DNA of 64,000 nt, taken from Deinococcus rubellus. Its GTDB lineage: Bacteria > Deinococcota > Deinococci > Deinococcales > Deinococcaceae. The notes under the pieces were generated by a model. It searched no databases. It was not told the origin of the DNA and was given only the letters and a program-made list of their open reading frames with translations. The position numbers were made by a program, and so were the translations under genes. How positions within the stretch are numbered: the stretch's first letter is position 1; the number at the start of each line of letters is the position of its first letter. Of this stretch, positions 52,445 through 61,872 are shown piece after piece. The DNA is taken from positions 2,418,501-2,482,500 of the forward strand of contig NZ_CP104213.1 in assembly GCF_025244745.1 (NCBI RefSeq), written 5' to 3'.

Positions 52445-53959
52445 TCACACCACTTCCCCCACTTCCTTGGCCGGTTCGAGCTTCGGCTCCAACAGCGGCG
52501 CGCTGCCCAGGCGGTTGATGCCGTCGAAGGCGGCGGTCTTGTAGCACTCGGCCAGGGTGGGGTAATTGAAGACCGTGTTCACGAAGTAGTCCACCGTGCC
52601 GCCGAAGGCCATCACCGCCTGCCCGATGTGAATGAGTTCGCTGGCCCCGGTCCCGATGATGTGCACGCCCAGCAGTTCGCGGGTGTCGAGGTGGAAAATG
52701 AGTTTGAGGGTGCCCTGCTCGTCACCGATGATCTGGCCACGCGCGATCTCGCGGTACTGGGCCTTGCCGATCTCGTAAGGCACGCCCGCCGACGTGAGCT
52801 CTTCCTCGTTCTTGCCCACCGTGCTGATCTCGGGAATGGTGTAGATGCCGTAAGGAAACAGTTCCGGCACGCTCTGGGTGGGCACCCCGAAAGCGTGGCA
52901 GGTCGCCAGCCGCCCCTGCTCCATGCTCACCGAGGCCAGGCTGGGGAAGCCGATCACGTCGCCCACCGCGTAGATGTGACTGACGCTGGTCTGGTAGTGC
53001 CCGTTGACGCTGATGCGGCCCCGCTCGTCGGCACTCAGGCCCGCCGCTTCCAGGTTGAGGCGGTCCGTGGCCCCGATGCGGCCAATCGAGTAGAGCACCA
53101 TGTCGCTGACGATCTCCTTGCCGCTCGCCAGCGTCACCTTGACGCGCTGACCCAGGCGGTCCGTGAACGGCTCCACCGCCTTGACCGCCTCACCCAGCCG
53201 CAGGGTCATGCGGTTCTGGCGCATCTGGTAGGCCAGGACGTCGGTGATCTCGTGGTCCACAAATTCCAGGAGGCGCGGGCGCTTGTCGATGAGCGTCACC
53301 CGCACGCCCAGCGCCGCGAACATGCTGGCGTACTCGCAGCCGATGACGCCGCCGCCGATGACCGTCACGGTGCGCGGCAGCTCGCGTAGATCAAGGATGT
53401 CGTCACTGATGATGATGCGCTGGCCGTCGAAGGGAATCTTGGGATCGCGGGCCGCCTTGGTGCCCACTGCCACGACGATGTGGCGCGCCGTCACGTCGCG
53501 CCAGCCGTCGCCGTGGCCGCGCACGTCCCGCAGCCGCACGGTATGCGGCCCCATGAACGAGGCCTCGGCGTTGATGCTCTCGATGCGGTTGCGGTGAAGC
53601 TGGTTACGGACCACGTCCAACTCGTGCGACATCACACTGGAGGTCCTGAGCAGCAGGTCCTGCACGGTGATGTCGTCCTTAACGGCGTAGGCGGAGCCGT
53701 AGAGGCCGCGCTCGTTGTAGCCGCTGAGATGCATGATCGCCTCGCGGAAGGTCTTGGACGGGATGGTGCCGGTGTTGATGCATACCCCGCCCACCACCGC
53801 CTTACGCTCCACCACCGCCACCTTCTTGCCGAGCTTGGCCGCCTGAATCGCCGCCCGCTGCCCACCGGGGCCGGAGCCGATCACCAGCAGGTCGTAGGTA
53901 AAGTCGTCGTGGGATGTGGCGATGGACAGCATCTGGCTGTTTTTCGGGCTGGGTGTCAT
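52445..53959 (-). CDS. sthA: Soluble pyridine nucleotide transhydrogenase (SthA-type flavoprotein)
   Basis: A 504-residue FAD enzyme. FAD-binding GSGPGG at 28-33, then GGVC60INTGTIPSK: the second Cys of lipoamide-dehydrogenase-type disulfides is replaced (Thr), which distinguishes SthA from those enzymes. The NAD-binding GGGVIGCEYAS and the GDVIGFPSLAS FAD element follow. SthA transfers hydride between NADPH and NAD+. The PD-(D/E)XK-like gene follows within 5 nt. Confidence 0.92.
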   Translation of the reverse strand: MTPSPKNSQMLSIATSHDDFTYDLLVIGSGPGGQRAAIQAAKLGKKVAVVERKAVVGGVCINTGTIPSKTFREAIMHLSGYNERGLYGSAYAVKDDITVQDLLLRTSSVMSHELDVVRNQLHRNRIESINAEASFMGPHTVRLRDVRGHGDGWRDVTARHIVVAVGTKAARDPKIPFDGQRIIISDDILDLRELPRTVTVIGGGVIGCEYASMFAALGVRVTLIDKRPRLLEFVDHEITDVLAYQMRQNRMTLRLGEAVKAVEPFTDRLGQRVKVTLASGKEIVSDMVLYSIGRIGATDRLNLEAAGLSADERGRISVNGHYQTSVSHIYAVGDVIGFPSLASVSMEQGRLATCHAFGVPTQSVPELFPYGIYTIPEISTVGKNEEELTSAGVPYEIGKAQYREIARGQIIGDEQGTLKLIFHLDTRELLGVHIIGTGASELIHIGQAVMAFGGTVDYFVNTVFNYPTLAECYKTAAFDGINRLGSAPLLEPKLEPAKEVGEVV

Positions 53960-53992
53960 GGCAACCTCATGGGCAAAGGGGCGCTAGAAAAG

Positions 53993-54020
53993 TGGAGCCG
54001 ACCAAAACGGGTCGGCTCCA
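53993..54020 (-). terminator. Terminator after the antibiotic-biosynthesis-monooxygenase-like gene
   Basis: An 11-bp perfect stem (TGGAGCCGACC with GGTCGGCTCCA) followed on the minus strand by CTTTTC, before sthA. Confidence 0.7.
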
Positions 54021-54068
54021 TTGTGGCATGCCCGGATTGCTGGGCCGGTCAGCCTTCCGTGACCAGAA

Positions 54069-54371
54069 TCACATGATCTTGGTGGCCTGCCCCGCTTCCC
54101 AGGCGGTGATGGTCAGGTCGTCCACGCCCATCTCGGTAACCTGTTTGACCGCTTCACCGACACCCGGCAGGCTCAAATGCGTCTGCATGGCCTCCATGTT
54201 TTCCCACTGCTCGCTGATGATGAATGCGCCGGGCGTTTCCAGATTCTCCGAAACGAGGTAGCTCAGGCAGCCCGGCTCGCTGCGGGTCTGGGCGGCGAGG
54301 CCCGACAGCATGGTGCGGGCGGTGCCGAGGTGGGCGGCGGGAAACGTCAGGGTACCGTGCGAGATGACCAT
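54069..54371 (-). CDS. ABM-domain (antibiotic biosynthesis monooxygenase-like) protein
   Basis: A 100-residue single ABM domain from ATG 54371, with GGAGG upstream. The family pattern is clear: TLTFPAAH, EPGCLSYLVSENLETPGAFIISEQWENMEAMQTHL. Such dimeric ferredoxin-like proteins are often quinol monooxygenases or YgiN-like; the substrate is not predictable. Confidence 0.88.
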   Translation of the reverse strand: MVISHGTLTFPAAHLGTARTMLSGLAAQTRSEPGCLSYLVSENLETPGAFIISEQWENMEAMQTHLSLPGVGEAVKQVTEMGVDDLTITAWEAGQATKIM

Positions 54372-54474
54372 AGGTGTAGCCTCCAGGGATGGTGAGCGCA
54401 CTCTACTCCGCTTGTGGGTCAGATTCTCAGGGTTTCATCAGCTTGTCAGCCGCTTGAGCAGGTAAGTTGAGAGG

Positions 54475-55146
54475 ATGACTTCTCTGCGGTTTCCGTTGCT
54501 GGCCCTACTGAGCGCCGCCCTGCTCAGCGCATGCACCACCAAGTCCGTCGTCCCCGCGCCGGAACAAGCTGAGGTTACCCCTATCTTGAGCGGGCAACTT
54601 TCAGGCGAGAGCAACACCACCGTCAGCTTGAGCGGCGGCGGACAAACGTTGGCGGTGACCTCGGTGGACGCTTCGGGCCAGTTCACGCTGACCCTGCCCA
54701 CCTCCAAGCAGCTCGCGGGCGTCAAGACTTCCCTGACCCGGGGCCTGCTGGCCGATCTGGGGTGCACGGGGACGCTGAATCTGGGCGACCCCAGCGCCCA
54801 GGGCTACGGCTTCGCCACGCTGATTGCCGGAAACGGCAAGGACTACGCCGACGCTTCGGTCAGCAAGACCCTCACGACCCGCACCCTGACAGGCCGCGCC
54901 TACCTCTACGCCGACAAGCCCACCACCATTCGGGGGCCGCTCGACTGCTCGGCGGCAACAGGCTACCCGACCAGCGTGCAGGTGGATGTCAGCGCTTCAG
55001 AGGGCTGGAATGTGGTGGCGCTGAATATCACCGGCACGCTGACCCTCAGCGGCATTCAGGTGAGCGGCACGGCGGGAAATGGCAGTCTCGCGCCCGGCAG
55101 TGTCTGGACCAATACCGATGCCCTCAGAACACAGCTCTCGCCCTGA
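54475..55146 (+). CDS. Lipoprotein of unknown function
   Basis: A 223-residue protein with a lipobox (L-L-S-A-C at about residues 16-20). The body is Thr/Ser/Gly-rich with beta-sandwich character (GQLSGESNTTVSLSGG, GQFTLTLPTSKQLAG) and two cysteines (near residues 97 and 158) that may pair. No domain recognised. TAAGTT and GAGAGG lie just before the ATG. Confidence 0.8.
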   Translation: MTSLRFPLLALLSAALLSACTTKSVVPAPEQAEVTPILSGQLSGESNTTVSLSGGGQTLAVTSVDASGQFTLTLPTSKQLAGVKTSLTRGLLADLGCTGTLNLGDPSAQGYGFATLIAGNGKDYADASVSKTLTTRTLTGRAYLYADKPTTIRGPLDCSAATGYPTSVQVDVSASEGWNVVALNITGTLTLSGIQVSGTAGNGSLAPGSVWTNTDALRTQLSP

Positions 55147-55202
55147 GCCAGTCAAGCCTTACCCCACCTGTAACCACTCTGGCCTCCACTCCCTTCCCAG
55201 TT

Positions 55203-56807
55203 TCAGACGACTTGCAGTTGGGGATCGACCTGCACGGCGTTGCGCCCAGCCGCCTTGGCCGCGTAGAGAGCACGGTCTGCGGCCTGCAACGTGGCCGTCA
55301 GGTCAAGCTCGCCGCTCAGCACGGCGATTCCGAAGCTGGCGGTCATGTTCAGCCCCGGCGCGGTATGTTCCCAGTCGGCGCGGTGCAGGATATCGCGCAG
55401 ATGCTCGCAGAGGCGCACGGCCTCACTGAGCGCCGCTCCGGCGAGGATCACCACGAACTCCTCGCCGCCCAGCCGGGCCAGCACGTCGTCACTGCGCAAC
55501 TCTGCCGTCAGCAGGCGCGTGACCTCGATCAGCACGGCGTCTCCAGTGAGATGCCCGTACAGATCATTGACACGCTTGAAATGGTCGAGGTCCATGAGCG
55601 CAATGGCACTCACCGGCCCGCCGCCCACCGCCTGCTCGCGCAGTCGGGCCAGCACCTGCATCGCCTGGGTCCGGTTGGGGATGCCGGTCAAAGGATCGCT
55701 CAGGGCCGCCTGCGCCATCGCCTGGGCGTGCACCTCAGCCTCGCGGGCCTGCTGGGCGATCTGACCGACCAGGGCACGCTGCTGATGGTAATCGCGAAAC
55801 AGCCGCTCCATCCCGCGCGTCACCGCCCGCTGCGCCTCGAATGCCTGTTCAAAGCGTCCAGCCCGGGCGTAAACCTCGGCCAGCGTTTCGCGGGCGCGGC
55901 TCTCCCACAAGCCGTTGGCTGCCGCCCTGAAGTGCCCAACGGCCTGCTGAGCGTCGCCAATGGCCGCCTCCAGATCGCCGGTCTGCCCGCGCACCCGGCT
56001 GCGGTCCAGCAGGGCACGGCCATGCAGCAGCGGCACGTCGGCCTGCCCAGTCAGACGCACGTGTTCATCGGCCAGTTGCCGGGCCGCCGTCAGGTCGCCC
56101 TGCCACAGCGCGTAGCGGGTCAGGGCGTCCAGAACAGCGGTGGCTTCCAGTGAAGGCGTGTCGCCGCCCTCACGCTCCAGACCACGCAGGGACGCCGCCG
56201 AGAGCCGCAGTTGCCCCGCCGCCTCGGGTTGCTCGGCGAGTGGGATCTGACCGCCCAGCAGCGCCTCGGCGGCCCCCACCACGAAGTTGATGTGAAAGGT
56301 GGTCAGCAGACCGAGCGACTCGGGCAGCGCCAGCCCCCGGACATGCTCGGAGCGCAGCAGCCGGGTCAGGAGCAGCACCGCTTCGCCGTAATTACGGCGC
56401 TCAAGTTCGTAGTGTGAGGTGTTCACGGCGATCAAAGCCACGCCACGGTCATCGTGATGTCGACGGGCCAATTGATCGGCCAGCGCAAATTGCACACCTG
56501 CCCCCAGATCGTCGTAGGATTCGGCCTGCACCAGCGCCAGGGCCACATGCGCCTTGACCTGCAAGGGACCGTCCTGGCAGGCACGGGCCAGCTCCAGTGC
56601 ACTTAGGGCGTGCGTCATGGCGCGTGCAGCTTCTCCCAGATCCAGGGCGAGATACACGGCGTCGCGGTGAAGCAGGGCACGGTCGGCAGCACCCACCTCC
56701 GACTGGGCCAGGTTCGTCTCTATTTCTTGCAGAGCCGTTCGCCGGGGCAAGGCCAGCAAGCGGCCTGACACGCCGCCGCTCACGCCCGCCCACTCGCAGC
56801 GCCGCAA
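55203..56807 (-). CDS. Diguanylate cyclase with N-terminal TPR-like repeats
   Basis: A 534-residue protein starting at TTG 56807. About 350 residues of helical repeats (TPR-like, e.g. AARQLADEHVRLTG, AGRFEQAFEAQRA) lead into a GGDEF domain: DPLTGIPNRT, DLDHFKRVNDLYGH, active site GGEEF (447-451). An RxxD inhibitory site (R-S-D-D) lies five residues upstream. It should make c-di-GMP with product feedback. It lies just downstream of the HD-GYP gene, 10 bp apart. Confidence 0.92.
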   Translation of the reverse strand: MRRCEWAGVSGGVSGRLLALPRRTALQEIETNLAQSEVGAADRALLHRDAVYLALDLGEAARAMTHALSALELARACQDGPLQVKAHVALALVQAESYDDLGAGVQFALADQLARRHHDDRGVALIAVNTSHYELERRNYGEAVLLLTRLLRSEHVRGLALPESLGLLTTFHINFVVGAAEALLGGQIPLAEQPEAAGQLRLSAASLRGLEREGGDTPSLEATAVLDALTRYALWQGDLTAARQLADEHVRLTGQADVPLLHGRALLDRSRVRGQTGDLEAAIGDAQQAVGHFRAAANGLWESRARETLAEVYARAGRFEQAFEAQRAVTRGMERLFRDYHQQRALVGQIAQQAREAEVHAQAMAQAALSDPLTGIPNRTQAMQVLARLREQAVGGGPVSAIALMDLDHFKRVNDLYGHLTGDAVLIEVTRLLTAELRSDDVLARLGGEEFVVILAGAALSEAVRLCEHLRDILHRADWEHTAPGLNMTASFGIAVLSGELDLTATLQAADRALYAAKAAGRNAVQVDPQLQVV

Positions 56808-56817
56808 CGACTTTGCA

Positions 56818-58449
56818 TCACAGGCAGACAGGACATGGTTGCTCCAAGTTCACGAAGACCTCCACGATCTGAGGATCGAACTGGCTGCCTGCGCAGCGCT
56901 GGAGTTCGGCCAGGGCCTCCGACTGGGGCCAGGCCCGCTTATAGGGCCGCTCACTGAGCAGCGCGTCGTAAACATCCACCACGCTGAAGATACGGGCCAG
57001 CAGCGGAATGGCCTGTGCCGCCAGTTGGTCTGGATAGCCCGAACCGTCCCAGCGTTCATGGTGATGGCGCACCACTTCCCTGACTGCACGCGGCACAAAC
57101 ACCTCGTCACGGAGCATGTCGTCCCCGACCACCACATGGCGCTGCATCAGCCGCCGCTCCGCCGCTGTCAACGCACCGGGTTTACGCAACACGTCGTCAC
57201 CCACCGCCACCTTGCCGATGTCGTGCAGGTACGCGCCCCAGCGCAGATGCTGCAAGTCTTCCGGCGACTGCCCCAGAGCCTCGCCCAGTTGCAGGGCCAG
57301 CGTGGTGACGCGGTCGGTGTGGCCGAAGGTGTCGCCGTCGCGGCCTTCGAGCACCCGGCCCAGCGCCCGCAAGGCCGCCTCACGCGTCTGATGCAGGTAG
57401 TCCAGTCCAGCGGCGCGTTCCAGCGCCTGATCGATGCGGGCCGCGACCATCCCGAGCAGGGTCATGATTTCGCCGGGGGCTTTGTGACGGTAACGGGTAT
57501 GCATCAGTCCGATCACGCCCACGACCTGTCCACGTGAACGCAGCGGCGCGGCGACGGCGGTATAAATGCCGCGTACACGTGCGCCGCTCCAGCTCAGGTA
57601 ATCGGGCACCAGCTGCGGGCTGCCGGTTCGCAACACCTCCGCCACGAGGCCCGCCGGTGGATGCGGCTCACGTAACCAGGCAGCGCTGGGCGGGCCTTCA
57701 TACTCTTCGCCCTCCAGCACCGTCAGGGTGGCCTGACCTTGAAGATCTATGGCGAACACCGCTCCGGACGTAAACCCACTCATGTCGATCAGTGCTTGCA
57801 AAGCCAGCCGGGCAATCTCTTCGGGCTGGGTCAGACGGTCCAGCTCCGGCGTCAGGGTGGCGAGGCGCTCGAACTGCCGCGCCGTGACCTGGGCGTGTTC
57901 GAGCGCCAGCCAGCGACTATAGGCCACCCCTGCAGCCTGTCCCAGCAGCAGCAGCACCTGGGCGTCTGCCGCGTCCAGCCGCTCCATGCTGTTGGTGGTG
58001 TCGGCAGACAACACGCCCAGCACCTGACCTTCCGGGTCGCGCAGTGGTACCCCCAGATACATGCCGGGCTGGGGGCAGCCAGAGACGAAATACGCCTCGG
58101 CCATGTCTTGCGCCTGCCCAACGGTCTGTACCTCGCCCGAGTCAAAGACCCGCCAGCCCAACGCCTCGCCGCGCCTCAACCGCCGCCCGGTGGCCTCCTC
58201 GGCCAGATGGCCGCTGGCCGCAACCACTTCCAGTACGTCCAGCGCGGGCCGGTACAGTAACACCATCGAGGTAGTGGCCCGCGTGATCTCCAGCGCCAGG
58301 CTGACGCAGCGCCGGAAGACGTCCTCGGAAGACTGGGCCAGCAGTACCAGCGCCTGCGCCTCCACACCTGGTTTGGGTGTCCCCGAGGAGCGGTACAAAT
58401 CTACTCTAGCAGGCACAACGACAGGCACATCGGCAGCCTTCAAGACCAC
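56818..58449 (-). CDS. GAF-GAF-HD-GYP cyclic-di-GMP phosphodiesterase
   Basis: A 543-residue protein with two GAF-like sensor domains (about 30-185 and 195-350) and a C-terminal HD-GYP domain. Metal and signature residues: H409-D410 in HDIGK, then HHHERWDGSGYP (462-473). HD-GYP enzymes degrade c-di-GMP. The C-terminus ends in a C-P-V-C pair. The start is GTG 58449. Pairing with the downstream diguanylate cyclase gives a synthesis/degradation module. Confidence 0.92.
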   Translation of the reverse strand: MVLKAADVPVVVPARVDLYRSSGTPKPGVEAQALVLLAQSSEDVFRRCVSLALEITRATTSMVLLYRPALDVLEVVAASGHLAEEATGRRLRRGEALGWRVFDSGEVQTVGQAQDMAEAYFVSGCPQPGMYLGVPLRDPEGQVLGVLSADTTNSMERLDAADAQVLLLLGQAAGVAYSRWLALEHAQVTARQFERLATLTPELDRLTQPEEIARLALQALIDMSGFTSGAVFAIDLQGQATLTVLEGEEYEGPPSAAWLREPHPPAGLVAEVLRTGSPQLVPDYLSWSGARVRGIYTAVAAPLRSRGQVVGVIGLMHTRYRHKAPGEIMTLLGMVAARIDQALERAAGLDYLHQTREAALRALGRVLEGRDGDTFGHTDRVTTLALQLGEALGQSPEDLQHLRWGAYLHDIGKVAVGDDVLRKPGALTAAERRLMQRHVVVGDDMLRDEVFVPRAVREVVRHHHERWDGSGYPDQLAAQAIPLLARIFSVVDVYDALLSERPYKRAWPQSEALAELQRCAGSQFDPQIVEVFVNLEQPCPVCL

Positions 58450-58569
58450 GACCCTGGCCGCGTTCGGCAGCGCCGTTGACCAGCAGGGAAAAAGCGGGAG
58501 GCCATCATGGGGAGTCTAATCCTCTGCACCTTGCAGAATCCTGACTCCGAGAACGTCGAACTGGTGGCT

Positions 58570-60675
58570 TCAGCCCCGAATCCGCTCCAGCAGGGCCGTA
58601 TACCGCTCGTCTTTCTGCTTGCCCGCCGCCCGCACCCAGGCACTCTGCGAACCGACGCCCACGAAACGCTCCTTGGCCCGCGTCAGGGCGGTGTAGGCCA
58701 GATTGCGCGAGAGCATCGGCATATGGGCCTCGTGCAGCACGCCCAGCACGGTGCCCCACTCGCTGCCCTGGGCGCGGTGGACGGTCAGGGCGTAACCGAG
58801 CTGGAGATTGAAGAGTTCAGCTCCGGCGAGGTCGACGATGTTGCCGTCAAAATCCACCTGCAACTTGCCCCGGTCCTCACGCAGCACGGTGCCCAGCGTG
58901 CCGTTGAAGACCTCGTTCTGGTAATCGTTCTTGGTCTGCACCACGATGTCCCCGGCCCGAGCCTCGCCGTCGGCAATCCGCACGCCACCCACGCCAGGAT
59001 TGAACACGCCCTGAAGGTGGTGGTTGAGCATCTCCACGCCCAGCGGCCCCTTGCGCATGGGGGTCAGCACCTGCACCTTGCCGGGGCCGCCGAGTTCGCG
59101 CACCAGCAGGGCGACCCGCCGCGCCCCCACGTCGGCCTCAGTGGCGACGTGATGGAGTTCTTCCGGCCCCCACTCTGGAGCCTGACCATGCAGCAGGTCG
59201 TGCGCCGCCCGGATAATCGGGTTCTGGGCGGCCTGACGGTACACCTGGGTCAGCCGGATGGTGGGCGCGACCTGGGTGACGGCGTGCAGCGGCAATCCGG
59301 CGTCCACCGGGGGCAACTGATCGGTATCGCCCACCAGCAGCACCCGCGCGCCCGGCGGCACGGCAGCCAGCAGGCTCAGCATCAGCGCGTCGCCGCACAT
59401 GCTCACCTCGTCCACGATGATCAGCTCGAACGGGGCCGGTTCCAGATGGTTGTGCCGGAAGCCCTCGGGACCGTAGCCGAGCAGGCGGTGAATGGTGCTG
59501 GCGCTGCGGCCTGTGACCTCGCCCAGCCGCCGCGCCGCCTTTCCGGTGGGGGCGCACAGACCCACTTCCAGGCCCAGCGACTCGGCCAGATCGGCCACCG
59601 CCCGCGTGGTGGTGCTCTTGCCGGTCCCGGGGCCGCCGGTCAGCACCACCAGGCGGTGATCTTCCATCAGGTGCAGCACGCTGGCCTGTTCCGCCGACAG
59701 ACCCTGGTCGGCTCCGGCGGGCACGGTCCACTCACCCGTCGGCGGCGTGTTGATCAGGGTGCGGATGGTCCCGGCCAGCCGCCGCTCGGCGCGCAGCACG
59801 GGCGGCAGGTAGATCCGGCCCGCGTCGTCCTTGAGGCGGTTCAGCTCCACGGCGTTGTCGAGGGCCAGCAGCGCCTGCTGCGGCGTGACGCGGGCGTAGT
59901 GCGCCACACCCTTCTCGGCCCGCTCACGCGGCAGGTAGCTGTGCCCGCCCTGCTGCGCGGCCTGCTGCACGGCGTAGACGGCGGCGGCGGTCAGGCGACG
60001 CGGGTCGTCCAGGGTCATGCCCTGCTCACGGGCCAGCTTGTCGGCGGTCAAAAAGCCGATGCCCTCCACTTCGGTCAGGGCGTAGATGTCGGCCTGCAAC
60101 CGCTCGGCAGCCGCCTCGCCGAAGTGCTTGGCAGCCCGCTGCGCCTGAGCAATGCTCAGGCCCAGGCCCTGCAAGGCCGCGAGTGAACGGCGCTCACCGC
60201 CCTGCACGTTCCAGCTCTGGGTCATCTTGAACAGGGTGGCCTGGGTGATGCCCGGCACCTGAAGCATCTTCTCGGGGGTCTCTGAGAGCACCTCGAAGGT
60301 CGCCGGGCCGAAGTGCGAGGCGATACGCTTGGCCAGTACCTTACCGACGCCGCCCACACGGGCTTCCAGGTAAGCCGCCACGCCCTCCTCGGTGAGGTCG
60401 GCGGGCACAGCTTCCAGCACCATATTCAGCACCTTGTACTGGTAGCCGTACTCGCGGTGCTCTTCCATGCTGACCTCGGCGCTGAAGCTGTCTCCGATGT
60501 CCAGGGGCGGCATCAGGCCGACCACGGTGGCGTCACCGTCCTCGCCCTCCTCGTTCCTGAGGGTGGCCGACAGCACCGTGAAGCCGCTCTCGGCACGGTA
60601 GCGCACCTTATTGACGCTGCCGGTCACACTGAGCTGCCGGGGTTTGAAATCGGTCAGCGAGGCGAGGTCGGTCAC
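58570..60675 (-). CDS. recD2: RecD2 family 5'-3' DNA helicase
   Basis: A 701-residue SF1B helicase. The N-terminal 150 residues include the OB-like region and tandem helix-hairpin-helix segments of RecD2. Walker A GGPGTGKST is at 347-355, followed by LIIVDEVSM (motif II), GDTDQLPPVD (III) and LTVHRAQGSEW (V/VI region). In D. radiodurans RecD2 works without RecBC and affects resistance to damage. GTG 60675 with GGAG upstream is the start. Confidence 0.95.
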   Translation of the reverse strand: MTDLASLTDFKPRQLSVTGSVNKVRYRAESGFTVLSATLRNEEGEDGDATVVGLMPPLDIGDSFSAEVSMEEHREYGYQYKVLNMVLEAVPADLTEEGVAAYLEARVGGVGKVLAKRIASHFGPATFEVLSETPEKMLQVPGITQATLFKMTQSWNVQGGERRSLAALQGLGLSIAQAQRAAKHFGEAAAERLQADIYALTEVEGIGFLTADKLAREQGMTLDDPRRLTAAAVYAVQQAAQQGGHSYLPRERAEKGVAHYARVTPQQALLALDNAVELNRLKDDAGRIYLPPVLRAERRLAGTIRTLINTPPTGEWTVPAGADQGLSAEQASVLHLMEDHRLVVLTGGPGTGKSTTTRAVADLAESLGLEVGLCAPTGKAARRLGEVTGRSASTIHRLLGYGPEGFRHNHLEPAPFELIIVDEVSMCGDALMLSLLAAVPPGARVLLVGDTDQLPPVDAGLPLHAVTQVAPTIRLTQVYRQAAQNPIIRAAHDLLHGQAPEWGPEELHHVATEADVGARRVALLVRELGGPGKVQVLTPMRKGPLGVEMLNHHLQGVFNPGVGGVRIADGEARAGDIVVQTKNDYQNEVFNGTLGTVLREDRGKLQVDFDGNIVDLAGAELFNLQLGYALTVHRAQGSEWGTVLGVLHEAHMPMLSRNLAYTALTRAKERFVGVGSQSAWVRAAGKQKDERYTALLERIRG

Positions 60676-61012
60676 GGCGGCTCCATTCTGCTCTCAGCAT
60701 ATCAGCTCCGGTGGGCGCGGGTTCCAGATGAACCCGTCCATCGCCCCAGGACGCGGGATGAGGGTTCAGCGCACGGTGTTGCACCCGGTGCGCTTTGCTG
60801 CGTAAAGCCGCCGGGCAGCGCGGGCAAAGACGCGGCACTCTCGCCGCTTCGGTAGGCCGCCACTCCCAGGCTCACCGTGACGCGCAGCCCCGCCCACTGG
60901 CTGGCCTGGATGTCGCGCCGGAGCTGCTCGGCCAACCCCAGGGCGTCGGACTTGGTGAGCGCCACCACCAGCAGAAATTCCTCTCCGCCGTAGGGTCTGT
61001 CTGGCTGAGTTT

Positions 61013-61510
61013 TCAGAGCCAGAGGACAATGCACGCAACGTGTACAACGGCTAAAAACTGATGTCCACGTTTTTCGTAGCGGGTGGCGAGTGCTCTAAAA
61101 TCCTTGAGCCGATTGATGTTGCATTCCACCACCTGGCGGCCCTTGTCGGCTTCAGCGTCGAATTTCGGGGGCCGACCTCCACGACTGCCCTTCTTCAACC
61201 GCGCTTTCTTGGCATCCTTGCGTTCAGGACAAACACAGACGATCTTGCGGCTCCGCAGTTGCTGACGGTACTTCCGTGCACCGTACGCACGATCTACGCG
61301 CACCATCGGCAGACGCTTCCGAGGGCGGCCCGGACCGGGCCGCCGGATGCAGACCTCGTCAAGGAGGGGAAGCAGGTAGGTCGGGTCGCTGGCCTGACCC
61401 TCCGACACCAGCACGGCCAACGGGCGGCGTTTTCCCTCGGTCAGCACGTGGATCTTGCTGTTTCGTCCTCCACGGCTGATGCCGAGCCACTCATCGTTGA
61501 GTGCCCCCTT
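61013..61510 (-). CDS. IS5-type transposase, catalytic part (second frame)
   Basis: The frame reads [19 protein letters not shown] then [14 protein letters not shown], followed by [13 protein letters not shown] and the C-terminal E region [21 protein letters not shown], the usual IS5 DDE core. It is entered by a -1 shift at the slippery AAAAAAG (61514-61508, minus strand). A separate start at 61447 would miss conserved residues. Confidence 0.88.
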   Translation of the reverse strand, partial: KGALNDEWLGISRGGRNSKIHVLTEGKRRPLAVLVSEGQASDPTYLLPLLDEVCIRRPGPGRPRKRLPMVRVDRAYGARKYRQQLRSRKIVCVCPERKDAKKARLKKGSRGGRPPKFDAEADKGRQVVECNINRLKDFRALATRYEKRGHQFLAVVHVACIVLWL

Positions 61511-61872
61511 TTTTCCAGCTTAGCTGGCTGTTTTCGTGCGCCCACCGCAGCGCGGTGGGCTTTACAACTGGTGCTATCCAGGGACGCGCCGTCCCAATCA
61601 ATCTTTCCCTGAGCATCTTCCTTGACCTGGAGGGCCACGAGGACGCGTTTCCAGGTGCCATCGCGTGACCAGCGGGTGAAGCGATCCCAACACGTTTCCC
61701 AGGGGCCATACCGTTCTGGGATGTCCCGCCACGGTGCTCCCGTCTTCAGCCGCCAGAGAATGCCATTGGTGACCGGCAGATGCGGCTTGTAGGCATGTCC
61801 GTGCCGGGGGTTACCTGGCCATTCAGGCTCCAGTTTTGCCCATTGTTCCGGCGTGAGATCTGTTCTGCCCAT
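61441..61872 (-). CDS. IS5-type transposase, N-terminal part (first frame)
   Basis: A 143-residue frame from ATG 61872: [15 protein letters not shown], then [23 protein letters not shown] and [14 protein letters not shown] (first catalytic Asp). It overlaps the second frame; productive transposase needs a -1 frameshift at A6G. Last residues after the slip site are out of family. Confidence 0.88.
   Translation of the reverse strand: MGRTDLTPEQWAKLEPEWPGNPRHGHAYKPHLPVTNGILWRLKTGAPWRDIPERYGPWETCWDRFTRWSRDGTWKRVLVALQVKEDAQGKIDWDGASLDSTSCKAHRAAVGARKQPAKLEKRGHSTMSGSASAVEDETARSTC

Noticed and set aside
51877..53959. Restriction-modification system around the PD-(D/E)XK-like gene
   Set aside because: No methyltransferase or specificity subunit is present nearby.
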